In this document: positions 10,018-20,653 of the stretch, piece by piece
Numbering within the stretch: the stretch's first letter is position 1
Layout: each line of letters starts with the position of its first letter
DNA from: Actinomycetota bacterium
GTDB taxonomy: Bacteria > Actinomycetota > Actinomycetes > S36-B12 > UBA5976
DNA: 53,531 nt
Direction of reading: 5' to 3'
Assembly (NCBI GenBank): GCA_947452755.1
Contig: CANGDT010000006.1
Coordinates: 1 to 53,531 of the forward strand
Made by a program: the position numbers and the translations under genes
The notes under the pieces: generated by a model
Database searches by the model: none
The model's input: only the letters and a program-made list of their open reading frames with translations
Told to the model about the DNA's origin: nothing

Positions 10018-10442
10018 AAAGTATTCAACACACTTTGAACTGAATCGTTGGTGATCTTCCAGCCGCGCAAACGTGCCTGCAAGTTGGTCTCTCGGGCACG
10101 GTCGGTATCCGGTTGCGTAATGATGACAGTCACGGGTGCATCAGGCCAGTCACCATATTCACCACCAACTGTTGGCAACACAGGGTCAATCAGTACATAA
10201 CCGATAGCTGGACGACGAAGCGACTTGCGGCTAAACCCAACAGCAGGGGAATGGACGCTTGATTCGCCGTCAAAAATAAGTACGAGCGGCTCGGCCGTTT
10301 TAGCGAGTTCACCGCAAACATGGGTGACCCAGCGCACGCCTTGTTGAGGTGCCGAGATAACAAAAGGTGTTGCTGCGAGCCGGACCTGCGCCACCCAAGG
10401 ATTTTGGGAATCGATTGTGGGCAGAAACGCGAGCGCAGGCAT
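10014..10442 (-). CDS. Conserved hypothetical protein
   Basis: 142 aa ORF filling the gap, convergent with the SDR and overlapping by 4 nt; no family recognised. Confidence 0.5.
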   Translation of the reverse strand: MPALAFLPTIDSQNPWVAQVRLAATPFVISAPQQGVRWVTHVCGELAKTAEPLVLIFDGESSVHSPAVGFSRKSLRRPAIGYVLIDPVLPTVGGEYGDWPDAPVTVIITQPDTDRARETNLQARLRGWKITNDSVQSVLNTF

Positions 10443-10576
10443 ACGCCTACCTTGCCATGTTTATCGGCACAGCGAGTGAATCCTGTGCCATGTTTAACTG
10501 CACGTAAAGTGCACCACATGCTCCGAATTGGCACTTGCGTGTTCGAGTGGTGAACGGTCTGAAATAGGCTAGGCAC

Positions 10577-11110
10577 ATGTCAGATCGCGAAGCACTCCGT
10601 CAGCAAATCATCGACAAAGCCGTTGTTCACGGCAAGGTCACCCTTTCAAGTGGCAAGGAAGCTGACTATTACGTCGACTTACGTCGCGTCACTTTAGATT
10701 CGCAGGCAGCACCAATCATTGGCCGCGTCATGCTTGATGTGACAAAGGACCTGGATTTTGATGCTGTTGGTGGACTAACTCTGGGTGCAGATCCAGTTGC
10801 GACTGCCATGTTGCACGCCGCTGCGGCACAGGGACGAAAGCTTGATGCATTTGTCGTACGTAAAGCGGAAAAGGCTCATGGGCTTCAGCGTCGTATTGAA
10901 GGACCAGATGTTAAAGGTCGCCGAGTGCTTGCGGTTGAAGACACCAGCACAACAGGCGGTTCTGTACTGACTGCAGTTGAAGCACTCCGTGAAGCTGGTG
11001 CCGAAGTTGTTGGTGTTGCTGTCATTGTTGAACGCGCTGCGGCACCTGCCGTTGAAGCAACTGGTCTTCAGTACCTATACGCCTACAACTTGCCAGACCT
11101 TGGATTGTAA
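10577..11110 (+). CDS. pyrE: Orotate phosphoribosyltransferase
   Basis: GKVTLSSGKEADYYVDLRRVTLDS; VLAVEDTSTTGGSVLTAVEALREAGAEVVGVAVIVER. Confidence 0.95.
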   Translation: MSDREALRQQIIDKAVVHGKVTLSSGKEADYYVDLRRVTLDSQAAPIIGRVMLDVTKDLDFDAVGGLTLGADPVATAMLHAAAAQGRKLDAFVVRKAEKAHGLQRRIEGPDVKGRRVLAVEDTSTTGGSVLTAVEALREAGAEVVGVAVIVERAAAPAVEATGLQYLYAYNLPDLGL

Positions 11111-11113
11111 AAA

Positions 11114-11764
11114 CTATTTCTTAGCTTGCTTGCGCACTTCGAAGTAAATCGGAATTGTGCTGAGCACAACAAGTCCGATAGTCACAAGATCAATGTGGTT
11201 CTTAATGACGTTTATTCCACCGAGGAAGTATCCAGCTAGCGTCAAAATCAATACCCACGCGATGCCACCGATAGTGCTGTAAGTGGCAAACCGCTTGTAG
11301 TCCATGCGGGCGATGCCAGCGACAGCGGTAATGAGTGAACGAACAATCGGCACAAAGCGCGCCAGGACGATTGCGCGATTGCCGTGTTTTTCAAAAAATG
11401 CATTTGTTTGCGCAACATATTCTTGCTTAAAGAATCGCGAATCTGGGCGCTTGAAAAGTGCGGGACCAACTTTGACGCCAGTCCAGTAGCCCAATAGGTT
11501 TCCGGCAACTGCAGAAATAGATAGCGCAAAGAGTGCCAGTGCTAACGGCGTTGAAATAAATCCATTTGCTAAGAGCAGACCGACAATGAACAACAAAGAA
11601 TCGCCTGGCAAAACCAAGCCAACGAGAAGGCCGCATTCCACGAGCAAAATCACACACGCACCCAAGAGAGCCCAGGGACCGAGATCCTTCATTAAACCTT
11701 CGGGACTCAGTAGTCCGGTATGGATTACAGCGACTGAATGGGCAACTAATGCAGGTGTCATCAC
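11114..11764 (-). CDS. DedA family membrane protein
   Basis: VECGLLVGLVLPGDSLLFIVGLL; FARFVPIVRSLITAVAGIARM. Confidence 0.92.
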   Translation of the reverse strand: MMTPALVAHSVAVIHTGLLSPEGLMKDLGPWALLGACVILLVECGLLVGLVLPGDSLLFIVGLLLANGFISTPLALALFALSISAVAGNLLGYWTGVKVGPALFKRPDSRFFKQEYVAQTNAFFEKHGNRAIVLARFVPIVRSLITAVAGIARMDYKRFATYSTIGGIAWVLILTLAGYFLGGINVIKNHIDLVTIGLVVLSTIPIYFEVRKQAKK

Positions 11765-11853
11765 CTTTCGACTCTATCCATGACAGAATAGGGACACGGG
11801 CAACGGCGCCCTCTAGCCCGCAAAAACCACCTTTTCTAGGAGTTAGAACAAAT

Positions 11854-12879
11854 ATGCCTATTGCATCCAACGAGGTCTACAACGAGATGCTCGACCGCGC
11901 AAAGGCCGGTGCCTTCGCCTACCCTGCAATTAACTGCACATCATCACAGAGCATTGTTGCTGCGATTCGTGGCTTTGCAGAAGCCGAATCTGACGGCATC
12001 GTTCAAGTTTCATGGGGCGGCGCCGAATTCGCTTCAGGTCAACTTGTAAAGGACATGGTTGCTGGTGCAGCTGCTCTTGCAGAGTTCACGCATTCGATTG
12101 CGAAGCACTACAACGTCAACATTGCACTTCACACGGACCATTGCCCTGCCGAAAAGCTTGATGGCTTTATGCGCCCGTTGGTAGCGATTTCCGCAGAGCG
12201 TGTGAAGAACGGTCAAGAACCGTTGTTCCAGTCGCACATGTGGGATGGTTCCGCCGTGTCACTTGGTGAGAACCTCGACATCGCTGACGAAATGCTCGAC
12301 AAGTGTGCAGCAGCTCGCACAATCCTTGAAATCGAAATCGGCGTCGTCGGTGGCGAAGAAGACGGCATTGAAGCAAAGCATGATGCAAAGCTTTTCTCAA
12401 CACCAGAAGACGCACTTGCCATGGTGGACAAGCTTGGTCTTGGCGATCGCGGTCGTTACCTTGTTGCAGCAACATTCGGAAACGTGCACGGCGTGTACAA
12501 GCCAGGCAATGTTGTGTTGACTCCATCGATCTTGAAGGAACTTCAGGATGCAGTGCAGGCAAAGCACAACACGAAGGAAAAGCCACTTGACCTTGTATTC
12601 CATGGTGGATCGGGTTCATTGCTTTCTGAAATTCGCGAATCACTTGATTACGGTGTCATCAAGATGAACATCGACACGGATACCCAGTACGCGTTTACTC
12701 GTCCAATCGTTGACCACATCTTCAAGAACTACGATGGCGTACTCAAAATCGATGGCGAAGTTGGCAACAAGAAGGCCTACGATCCACGCGCATACGGAAA
12801 GCTTGCCGAAGCTGGCATGGCTGCTCGTGTGACTGCGGCATGCGAAGACCTTCGTTCAACCGGAACGCGCATCAAGTAA
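11854..12879 (+). CDS. fbaA: Class II fructose-bisphosphate aldolase
   Basis: MPIASNEVYNEMLDRAKAGAFAYPAINCTSSQS; HTDHCPAEKL; FHGGSGS; NIDTDTQYAFTRP. Confidence 0.95.
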   Translation: MPIASNEVYNEMLDRAKAGAFAYPAINCTSSQSIVAAIRGFAEAESDGIVQVSWGGAEFASGQLVKDMVAGAAALAEFTHSIAKHYNVNIALHTDHCPAEKLDGFMRPLVAISAERVKNGQEPLFQSHMWDGSAVSLGENLDIADEMLDKCAAARTILEIEIGVVGGEEDGIEAKHDAKLFSTPEDALAMVDKLGLGDRGRYLVAATFGNVHGVYKPGNVVLTPSILKELQDAVQAKHNTKEKPLDLVFHGGSGSLLSEIRESLDYGVIKMNIDTDTQYAFTRPIVDHIFKNYDGVLKIDGEVGNKKAYDPRAYGKLAEAGMAARVTAACEDLRSTGTRIK

Positions 12880-13295
12880 TGACAATTGGTGAAAGTCTTT
12901 TGGACGGTCCGCCGCCAACATTTCTGCCTGCAGATACATCTGCGGTAGACGCTCTGGCGGCGGGTCGAACACCTGAAGATGTTGCCGCTCAATTCCCGAC
13001 CAGCAGTTTGGCGTGGGCAGTTCTTGCAGATCAAGCGTGGGGCGAAAAGCGCACCATTGAGTCCTACGCATTTGCCCGTGTTGGATACCACCGCGGCCTT
13101 GATGCTTTACGTCGAAATGGTTGGAAAGGTCACGGCCCAGTTCCTTGGAGTCACGAGCCGAACCAGGGTTTCCTGCGTTGTCTGGCGGCCCTTGCCCGTG
13201 CCGCGCAAGCCATCAACGAGACTGAAGAAGCCACTCGTTGCTCACAATTCTTGACTGATTGTGACCCAGCAGCCACGGCTGCACTGGTTCACTGA
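12879..13295 (+). CDS. DUF3151 family protein
   Basis: SSLAWAVLADQAWGEKRTIESYAFARVGYHRGLDALRRNGWKGHGPVPWSHEPNQGFLRCLAAL; start overlaps fbaA stop. Confidence 0.85.
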   Translation: MTIGESLLDGPPPTFLPADTSAVDALAAGRTPEDVAAQFPTSSLAWAVLADQAWGEKRTIESYAFARVGYHRGLDALRRNGWKGHGPVPWSHEPNQGFLRCLAALARAAQAINETEEATRCSQFLTDCDPAATAALVH

Positions 13296-13303
13296 GGTCC
13301 TGA

Positions 13304-14659
<1,356 letters not shown>

Positions 14660-14714
14660 TAATTTCTCTGGCGTGGGCTTAGTGCCCAATCAGTTCATCC
14701 GATACGTTTAAACC

Positions 14715-15479
14715 ATGCGTATTAGTTCTGTGCCTAACGAATTTGGCGATCCAATCGGCGTGCCTTTGCCAGCCGATATCCAGCGTCCTGCACTTCCGGA
14801 TGAATCGGTTGTATTGACGGGCCGTTACTGTCACCTTGAAGCGCTTGATGCCGACAAGCATGCAGCCGACTTGTGGAACGTATTCGCGCTAGATACCGAC
14901 GGGCGTTTGTGGACATATATGCCACAAGGCCCCTTTGCGAATGCCGATGAATATCGCACTTGGGTCGAAGGTGCACACCACAAGGCTGATCCATTTTTTT
15001 ACGCAATCATCGATAGTTCATCGGGCAAGGCCGTAGGTGTCGCATCGTATTTGCGCGTCGATCCGAATAACAGCTCAATTGAAGTTGGTTGGATTACGTT
15101 CTCACCTGTCATTCAGCAAAAACCCATCGCGACCGAGGCGATGTATTTGATGATGAAGCACGCATTCGACATGGGTTACCGCCGTTACGAATGGAAATGC
15201 AATTCACTGAACCAACCGTCAATAAATGCTGCAATGCGTTTGGGTATGTCTTTCGAAGGCCTCTTCCGACAGATGTCGATGGTCAAGGGCCACAATCGCG
15301 ACACCGCGTGGTTTGCGATTCTGGATCGCGATTGGGCAACAGTTCAGCCAGCATTCGAAGCGTGGCTTGACCCAGCAAACTTCAATGCTGATGGGTTACA
15401 AAAGTCCAAACTTTCGGATGGAACCGCGGTGGTCCTTGAATCACGCTGGCCAAACCTGAACCTGGATGTACAGCGCTAG
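14715..15479 (+). CDS. GNAT family N-acetyltransferase (RimJ/RimL-like)
   Basis: GRYCHLEALDADKHAADLW...TEAMYLMMKHAFDMGYRRYEWKCNSLNQPSINAAMRLGMSFEGLFRQ. Confidence 0.85.
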   Translation: MRISSVPNEFGDPIGVPLPADIQRPALPDESVVLTGRYCHLEALDADKHAADLWNVFALDTDGRLWTYMPQGPFANADEYRTWVEGAHHKADPFFYAIIDSSSGKAVGVASYLRVDPNNSSIEVGWITFSPVIQQKPIATEAMYLMMKHAFDMGYRRYEWKCNSLNQPSINAAMRLGMSFEGLFRQMSMVKGHNRDTAWFAILDRDWATVQPAFEAWLDPANFNADGLQKSKLSDGTAVVLESRWPNLNLDVQR

Positions 15480-15508
15480 TTTCGACCCCATTTGTGACGC
15501 TCATTTCA

Positions 15509-15528
15509 TACCAAGGCATTGATTGGTA
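15509..15528. promoter_or_regulatory. Perfect inverted repeat, candidate operator
   Basis: TACCAA-GGCATTGA-TTGGTA upstream of the class III aminotransferase. Confidence 0.4.
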
Positions 15529-15592
15529 GGGCAGCACCAACTCCTCGGGGATAGGCGTAGCATTGTGCCGAACCGATTCTCAAGGAGTGGCA

Positions 15593-16942
15593 ATGTCCTT
15601 CACCGCAGATCCAGCACGTGGCGCCGAAGTTCTTAAGAACGACCGCGAACACGTATTCCATTCATGGAGCGCACAAGGTGCACTTAACCCCATGCTTATC
15701 GCCTCCGGCGAAGGTTCATACATGTGGGACTTTGATGGCAAACGCTACCTCGACTTTTCAAGCCAATTGGTGAATACCAACATTGGCCATCAGCATCCCA
15801 AGGTTGTAGCGGCAATTCAGGAACAGGCAGCAATACTTGCCACTGTTGCGCCACAGCATGCCAACGAAGCACGCGGCGAAGCTGCAAAGCGCATTGCTGA
15901 TTTGGCACCTGACGGTTTCAACAAAGTGTTCTTCACCAACGGTGGCGCAGACGGTATTGAAAACGCAATCCGCATGGCGCGCATTCACACCGGCAAGCAC
16001 AAGATCATGTCGTTCTATCGTTCGTACCACGGCAACACGACCAGTGCGATTACTGCAACAGGTGACCCACGTCGTTGGCCAAACGAGTACGCCTCTGGCC
16101 ACGTACATTTCTTTGGCCCGCATCTTTACCGCAGTTCATTCTGGGCAACAACACCAGAAGAAGAATCAGCACGCGCGCTCGCGCACCTTGCAGAAGTAAT
16201 CAAGTACGAAGGTGCATCAACTATCGGCGCAATCCTGATGGAAACTGTTGTTGGTACCGCAGGCGTACTTGCACCACCACCCGGTTACCTTGAGGGTGTT
16301 CGCAAGCTATGTGATGACAATGGCATCGTGATGATTCTTGATGAAGTCATGTGTGGCTTTGGTCGCACAGGTGAATGGTTCGCACTCGACAACTATGGTG
16401 TTAAGCCAGACCTGATTGTTTTCGCTAAGGGTTCAAACAGTGGTTACATCCCAGTTGGTGGCGTAGTCATCAGTGATCCGATTGCTGCCACATTCGACGA
16501 ACGCGTATTCCCAGGTGGACTTACTTACTCAGGACATCCGATTGCTGCTGCATCAATCGTGGCAACAATCGATGCCATGAAGGAAGAAAAGATTGTCGAA
16601 AACGCAAAGCACATTGGCGAAAACGTCATTGGTCCAGCGCTTCGTGACATGGCTGAACGTCACCGTGTTATTGGTGAAGTTCGCGGTCTAGGAACTTTCT
16701 GGGCAGTTGATTTCGTTTCCGATCGCGCGACTAAGGAAATGATTGCTCCTTACGGCGGCACATCCCCGGCAATGACGTACCTCGTCAGTGAGGCTAAGAA
16801 GGCTGGCCTATTGCCGTTCGCAAACTACAACCGTTTGCATGTTGTTCCACCATGCAACGTTTCTGAAACCGAAGCCAAGGAAGGCCTGGCCATCCTCGAC
16901 GAGGTCATCGCAGGTATGGACCAGTTCTACACCGGCGCTTAA
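15593..16942 (+). CDS. Class III aminotransferase
   Basis: GSYMWDFDGKRYLDFSSQLVNTNIGHQHPKV; MILDEVMCGFGRTGEWFA; FAKGSNSGYIPVGGVV. Confidence 0.9.
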   Translation: MSFTADPARGAEVLKNDREHVFHSWSAQGALNPMLIASGEGSYMWDFDGKRYLDFSSQLVNTNIGHQHPKVVAAIQEQAAILATVAPQHANEARGEAAKRIADLAPDGFNKVFFTNGGADGIENAIRMARIHTGKHKIMSFYRSYHGNTTSAITATGDPRRWPNEYASGHVHFFGPHLYRSSFWATTPEEESARALAHLAEVIKYEGASTIGAILMETVVGTAGVLAPPPGYLEGVRKLCDDNGIVMILDEVMCGFGRTGEWFALDNYGVKPDLIVFAKGSNSGYIPVGGVVISDPIAATFDERVFPGGLTYSGHPIAAASIVATIDAMKEEKIVENAKHIGENVIGPALRDMAERHRVIGEVRGLGTFWAVDFVSDRATKEMIAPYGGTSPAMTYLVSEAKKAGLLPFANYNRLHVVPPCNVSETEAKEGLAILDEVIAGMDQFYTGA

Positions 16943-16954
16943 TTTCAAGAAGTC

Positions 16955-16995
16955 AGCCGACTGCACTCCATGAGGGTGTGGTCGGCTTTCTTTTT
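16955..16995 (+). terminator. Rho-independent terminator
   Basis: AGCCGAC...GTCGGCT stem followed by TTCTTTTT. Confidence 0.8.
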
Positions 16996-17065
16996 GCCCA
17001 TTTTGCGGGAGTTGGCGCATCTTGCTGGGCGTTTAGTCATGCGCTAATTCCACTAAAATAGGACA

Positions 17066-18340
17066 GTGAGAATCCTTGTAGTTGGCTCCGGCGCTCGTGA
17101 ACACGCGCTAGCTCGCACGCTACTCAAGGACCAGGGCGTTGAAGTTTTGTGTGCGCCTGGAAATCCCGGAATTGCTTTGGATTGTGACATCGCACCTGTT
17201 GTTCCCACGGACGGCGAAGCCGTAACGGCCCTGGCTACGGATTTTTCCGCGGACTTAGTCGTTATCGGACCCGAAGCACCACTCGTTGCTGGTGTCGCTG
17301 ATGTTCTTCGTTCAGCGGGGTTTGCAGTCTTCGGCCCCTCTGCGTCCGCTGCTCAACTTGAGGGAAGTAAAGCGTTTGCAAAGGACGTCATGCAATCTGC
17401 AGGCGTTCCTACCGCCGCTGCACATTTGTGCACGGATGTAACTCAAATCGATGGCGCACTTGATGCGTTTGGCGCTCCATATGTTGTGAAGGATGACGGA
17501 CTTGCCGCGGGTAAAGGTGTAGTCGTCACGTTAGATCGCGATGAAGCTATCGCGCATGCACGAGCGTGTATTCAAGGCCGACCAGGTGGCGCGGTCGTTA
17601 TCGAAGAATTTCTCGATGGACCAGAAGTAAGTTTGTTTGGCATCAGCGATGGCTCAACAATTGTTCCGCTATCACCTGCGCAAGATTTCAAACGCGTCCA
17701 CAATGATGATCGTGGTCCCAACACAGGGGGAATGGGTGCGTATACGCCGCTCCCGTGGGCGCCTGCGAATTTGGTGTCAGAAGTGACTCGCACGGTTCTG
17801 CAGCCGATGATTGATGAAATGGCTCGCCGCGGTACACCGTTCAGTGGATTGCTGTACGCCGGGCTTGCCCTCACAACTCGAGGTACTCGAGTTATTGAAT
17901 TCAACGCTCGCTTTGGTGATCCAGAAACACAAGTTGTACTAGCGCGTTTAGCTTCACCGCTGTCGTCCGCGTTGATGGCATGTGCAACAGGCACACTTGA
18001 ATCGCTACCAGCTTTGGAATGGCGGGATGAGTCTGCCGTCACGGTTGTAATGGCCAGCGAAGGCTACCCAGAGTCGCCAGTATCAGGTGCTGTTATCAGC
18101 GGTCCAGTCGAATCTGCAACGGATGCAGTTGATGTGTATCACGCAGGAACATCTCGAAGTGCGAATGGTGAATTGGTTGTCAGCGGTGGTCGAGTTCTGT
18201 CAGTGACAGCAACCGGCGCGGATTTGGCCCTAGCGCGTGTACATGCATACGACATTGTTGAGACAATTGAATTCGCGGGGGAGCATCATCGTTCTGACAT
18301 CGCGTTAAAGGCAGCTAAAGGGGAGATTCACGTTCCATGA
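17066..18340 (+). CDS. purD: Phosphoribosylamine--glycine ligase
   Basis: MRILVVGSGAREHALARTL; VVKDDGLAAGKGVVVT; FNARFGDPETQ; TAAAAT-N6-GTG leaderless arrangement. Confidence 0.97.
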   Translation: MRILVVGSGAREHALARTLLKDQGVEVLCAPGNPGIALDCDIAPVVPTDGEAVTALATDFSADLVVIGPEAPLVAGVADVLRSAGFAVFGPSASAAQLEGSKAFAKDVMQSAGVPTAAAHLCTDVTQIDGALDAFGAPYVVKDDGLAAGKGVVVTLDRDEAIAHARACIQGRPGGAVVIEEFLDGPEVSLFGISDGSTIVPLSPAQDFKRVHNDDRGPNTGGMGAYTPLPWAPANLVSEVTRTVLQPMIDEMARRGTPFSGLLYAGLALTTRGTRVIEFNARFGDPETQVVLARLASPLSSALMACATGTLESLPALEWRDESAVTVVMASEGYPESPVSGAVISGPVESATDAVDVYHAGTSRSANGELVVSGGRVLSVTATGADLALARVHAYDIVETIEFAGEHHRSDIALKAAKGEIHVP

Positions 18341-19770
18341 GCAAACCAGTTACACCTAATGTTCTCGCTGCACGATACGCGTCTACCTCAATGGCCGAAA
18401 TCTGGTCACCTGCTAACAAAATTGTTCTTGAGCGTCAATTGTGGATTGCAGTTCTAAAAGCCCAAAAAGATTTGGGCATTGCAGTTCCGGACGGTGTCAT
18501 TGAAGCCTATGAAGCCGTCATCACAAATGTTGATTTGGCGAGCATTGCTGAGCGTGAAAAAATTTCGCGCCACGATGTGAAAGCACGTATCGAAGAGTTC
18601 TGTGCGCTTGCTGGCCACGAACATATCCACAAAGGTATGACAAGTCGCGATCTGACTGAAAATGTCGAGCAGCTGCAAGTTCTCGCTTCGTTGAAACTCG
18701 CTCATGTGAAGGCCGTCGCTACCGCATCAGTGCTAACCGAACTGGCTGTGCGATACACAGACGTCGCACTGACTGGTCGTAGCCACAACGTTGCGGCGCA
18801 AACGACCACGCTTGGAAAGCGTTTCGCAAGTGCGGCTGACGAAATGCTAGTCGCCATCGCTCGCATCGAAGATTTGATTGCCCGCTATCCGCTTCGCGGA
18901 ATTAAGGGACCAGTCGGTACAGCCCAAGACATGCTCGATTTACTTGATGGAGATGCCAACAAGTTGGCTGATCTCGAACAGCGAATTGCTCAGCATCTCG
19001 GATTCACAAATGTCTTCACAAGCGTTGGTCAGGTCTACCCGCGTTCGGTGGACTACGACACCGTGACCTCTCTTGTTCAACTTGCCGCAGGCCCTAGTAG
19101 TTTCGCCACCACGATTCGCTTGATGGCTGGACACGAACTTGTCACTGAAGGTTTCAAAGAAGGCCAAGTGGGTTCAAGTGCGATGCCACACAAGATGAAC
19201 ACTCGTTCTTGTGAGCGCGTCAATGGTTTCGCCGTAATTTTGCGTGGCTACGCGAGTATGGCTGGTGAACTATCGGGCAACCAATGGAACGAAGGCGATG
19301 TATTTTGTTCCGTTGTTCGTCGTGTTGCCCTTCCGGACTCGTTTTATGCAATTGACGGACTCTTCGAAACATTCCTCACGGTCCTCGAAGAGTTTGGTGC
19401 ATTCCCTGCAGTTATTGAGCGCGAACTACAGCGATACCTGCCGTTCCTGTCGACTACGAAGGTACTGATGGCTGCAGTACGTGCAGGTGTCGGGCGCGAA
19501 GTTGCCCACGAAGTAATCAAGGAACATGCGGTGGCAGTTGCTTTAGAAATGCGTGGGCCACAAGGCGCTGACGGTTCTGTACTTATTGAGCGCCTTGCTG
19601 CAGATGCGCGCCTTGGTCTGTCACGTGGAGACCTTGAAGCATTAATTGCCGAACCGCTTGAATTCACTGGCGCTGCACGGCAGCAAGTTGCCGACGTTGC
19701 TTCTCAAGTTGCACAACTTGTCGCTCGCACACCAGGTGCCGACACTTACCGACCGGAGCCAATCCTGTGA
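18337..19770 (+). CDS. purB: Adenylosuccinate lyase
   Basis: GMTSRDLTENVEQLQ; GSSAMPHKMNTRSCERVNG; overlaps purD by 4 nt. Confidence 0.95.
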   Translation: MSKPVTPNVLAARYASTSMAEIWSPANKIVLERQLWIAVLKAQKDLGIAVPDGVIEAYEAVITNVDLASIAEREKISRHDVKARIEEFCALAGHEHIHKGMTSRDLTENVEQLQVLASLKLAHVKAVATASVLTELAVRYTDVALTGRSHNVAAQTTTLGKRFASAADEMLVAIARIEDLIARYPLRGIKGPVGTAQDMLDLLDGDANKLADLEQRIAQHLGFTNVFTSVGQVYPRSVDYDTVTSLVQLAAGPSSFATTIRLMAGHELVTEGFKEGQVGSSAMPHKMNTRSCERVNGFAVILRGYASMAGELSGNQWNEGDVFCSVVRRVALPDSFYAIDGLFETFLTVLEEFGAFPAVIERELQRYLPFLSTTKVLMAAVRAGVGREVAHEVIKEHAVAVALEMRGPQGADGSVLIERLAADARLGLSRGDLEALIAEPLEFTGAARQQVADVASQVAQLVARTPGADTYRPEPIL

Positions 19771-20651
19771 CCGACTACAACCTAGGTTCTGAGTACACAC
19801 ATGTGTACTCAGGTAAAGTGCGCGACCTGTATGAATCAACAGATGGTCGGTTGCTCTTTGTTGCTAGCGATCGCATCTCGGCATTCGACTACATTTTGCC
19901 TACAGAGATTCCGGACAAGGGCCGCATCCTGACCGCAATGTCTTTGTGGTGGTTTTATCAGCTTGAGGACATTGTTCCCAATCACATCGTCTCGGCAAAT
20001 GTTCCAAACGAAGTTAAAGGCCGTGCAACATTTTGCGAACGCCTTGAGATGTTTCCGGTGGAATGTGTTGCGCGCGGGTATCTGACTGGGTCAGGTCTCA
20101 GTGATTACAAAGCATCAGGTTCGATTTGTGGTGTCGGTTTGCCACCTGGTTTGCAGGATGGTTCGCAATTACCCAAGACGATTTTTACGCCGGCTACTAA
20201 AGCCGCTATAGGCGATCACGATGAAAATGTCACGTTCGATGAAGTGATGGCGAATATTGGCATGGAAGAAGCCCAGCAGCTTCGTCGCATTACATTGAAG
20301 GTTTATGAAACTGCACTCGAGATTGCTCGTCGCCGTGGAATCATTTTGGCTGACACAAAATTTGAATTCGGACTGGGACTTCGTGGCGCGCACAAGGGTG
20401 AGATTGTGTTGGCCGACGAAGTGCTGACACCGGACTCGTCACGTTTCTGGCCTGCTGAGTTGTGGAAGCCGGGACAGGCCCAGCCATCGTTTGATAAGCA
20501 GTACGTTCGTGATTGGCTTTTGTCACCTGCATCTGGCTGGGACAAGAATTCAGGCGAAGCACCACCCGCGCTACCTGATGAGGTCGTTGAAAAGACGCGT
20601 GCGCGATACGTCGAAGCCTACGAAAAGCTCACAGGCAACAAGTTCGACTAG
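19767..20651 (+). CDS. purC: Phosphoribosylaminoimidazole-succinocarboxamide synthase
   Basis: GKVRDLYESTDGRLLFVASDRISAFDYILPTEIPDKG; overlaps purB by 4 nt. Confidence 0.97.
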   Translation: MTDYNLGSEYTHVYSGKVRDLYESTDGRLLFVASDRISAFDYILPTEIPDKGRILTAMSLWWFYQLEDIVPNHIVSANVPNEVKGRATFCERLEMFPVECVARGYLTGSGLSDYKASGSICGVGLPPGLQDGSQLPKTIFTPATKAAIGDHDENVTFDEVMANIGMEEAQQLRRITLKVYETALEIARRRGIILADTKFEFGLGLRGAHKGEIVLADEVLTPDSSRFWPAELWKPGQAQPSFDKQYVRDWLLSPASGWDKNSGEAPPALPDEVVEKTRARYVEAYEKLTGNKFD

Positions 20652-20653
20652 GT

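Noticed and set aside
12167-12643. 158-aa reverse-strand ORF in fbaA
   Set aside because: Codon-complement artefact of the aldolase gene; repetitive basic/aromatic composition.
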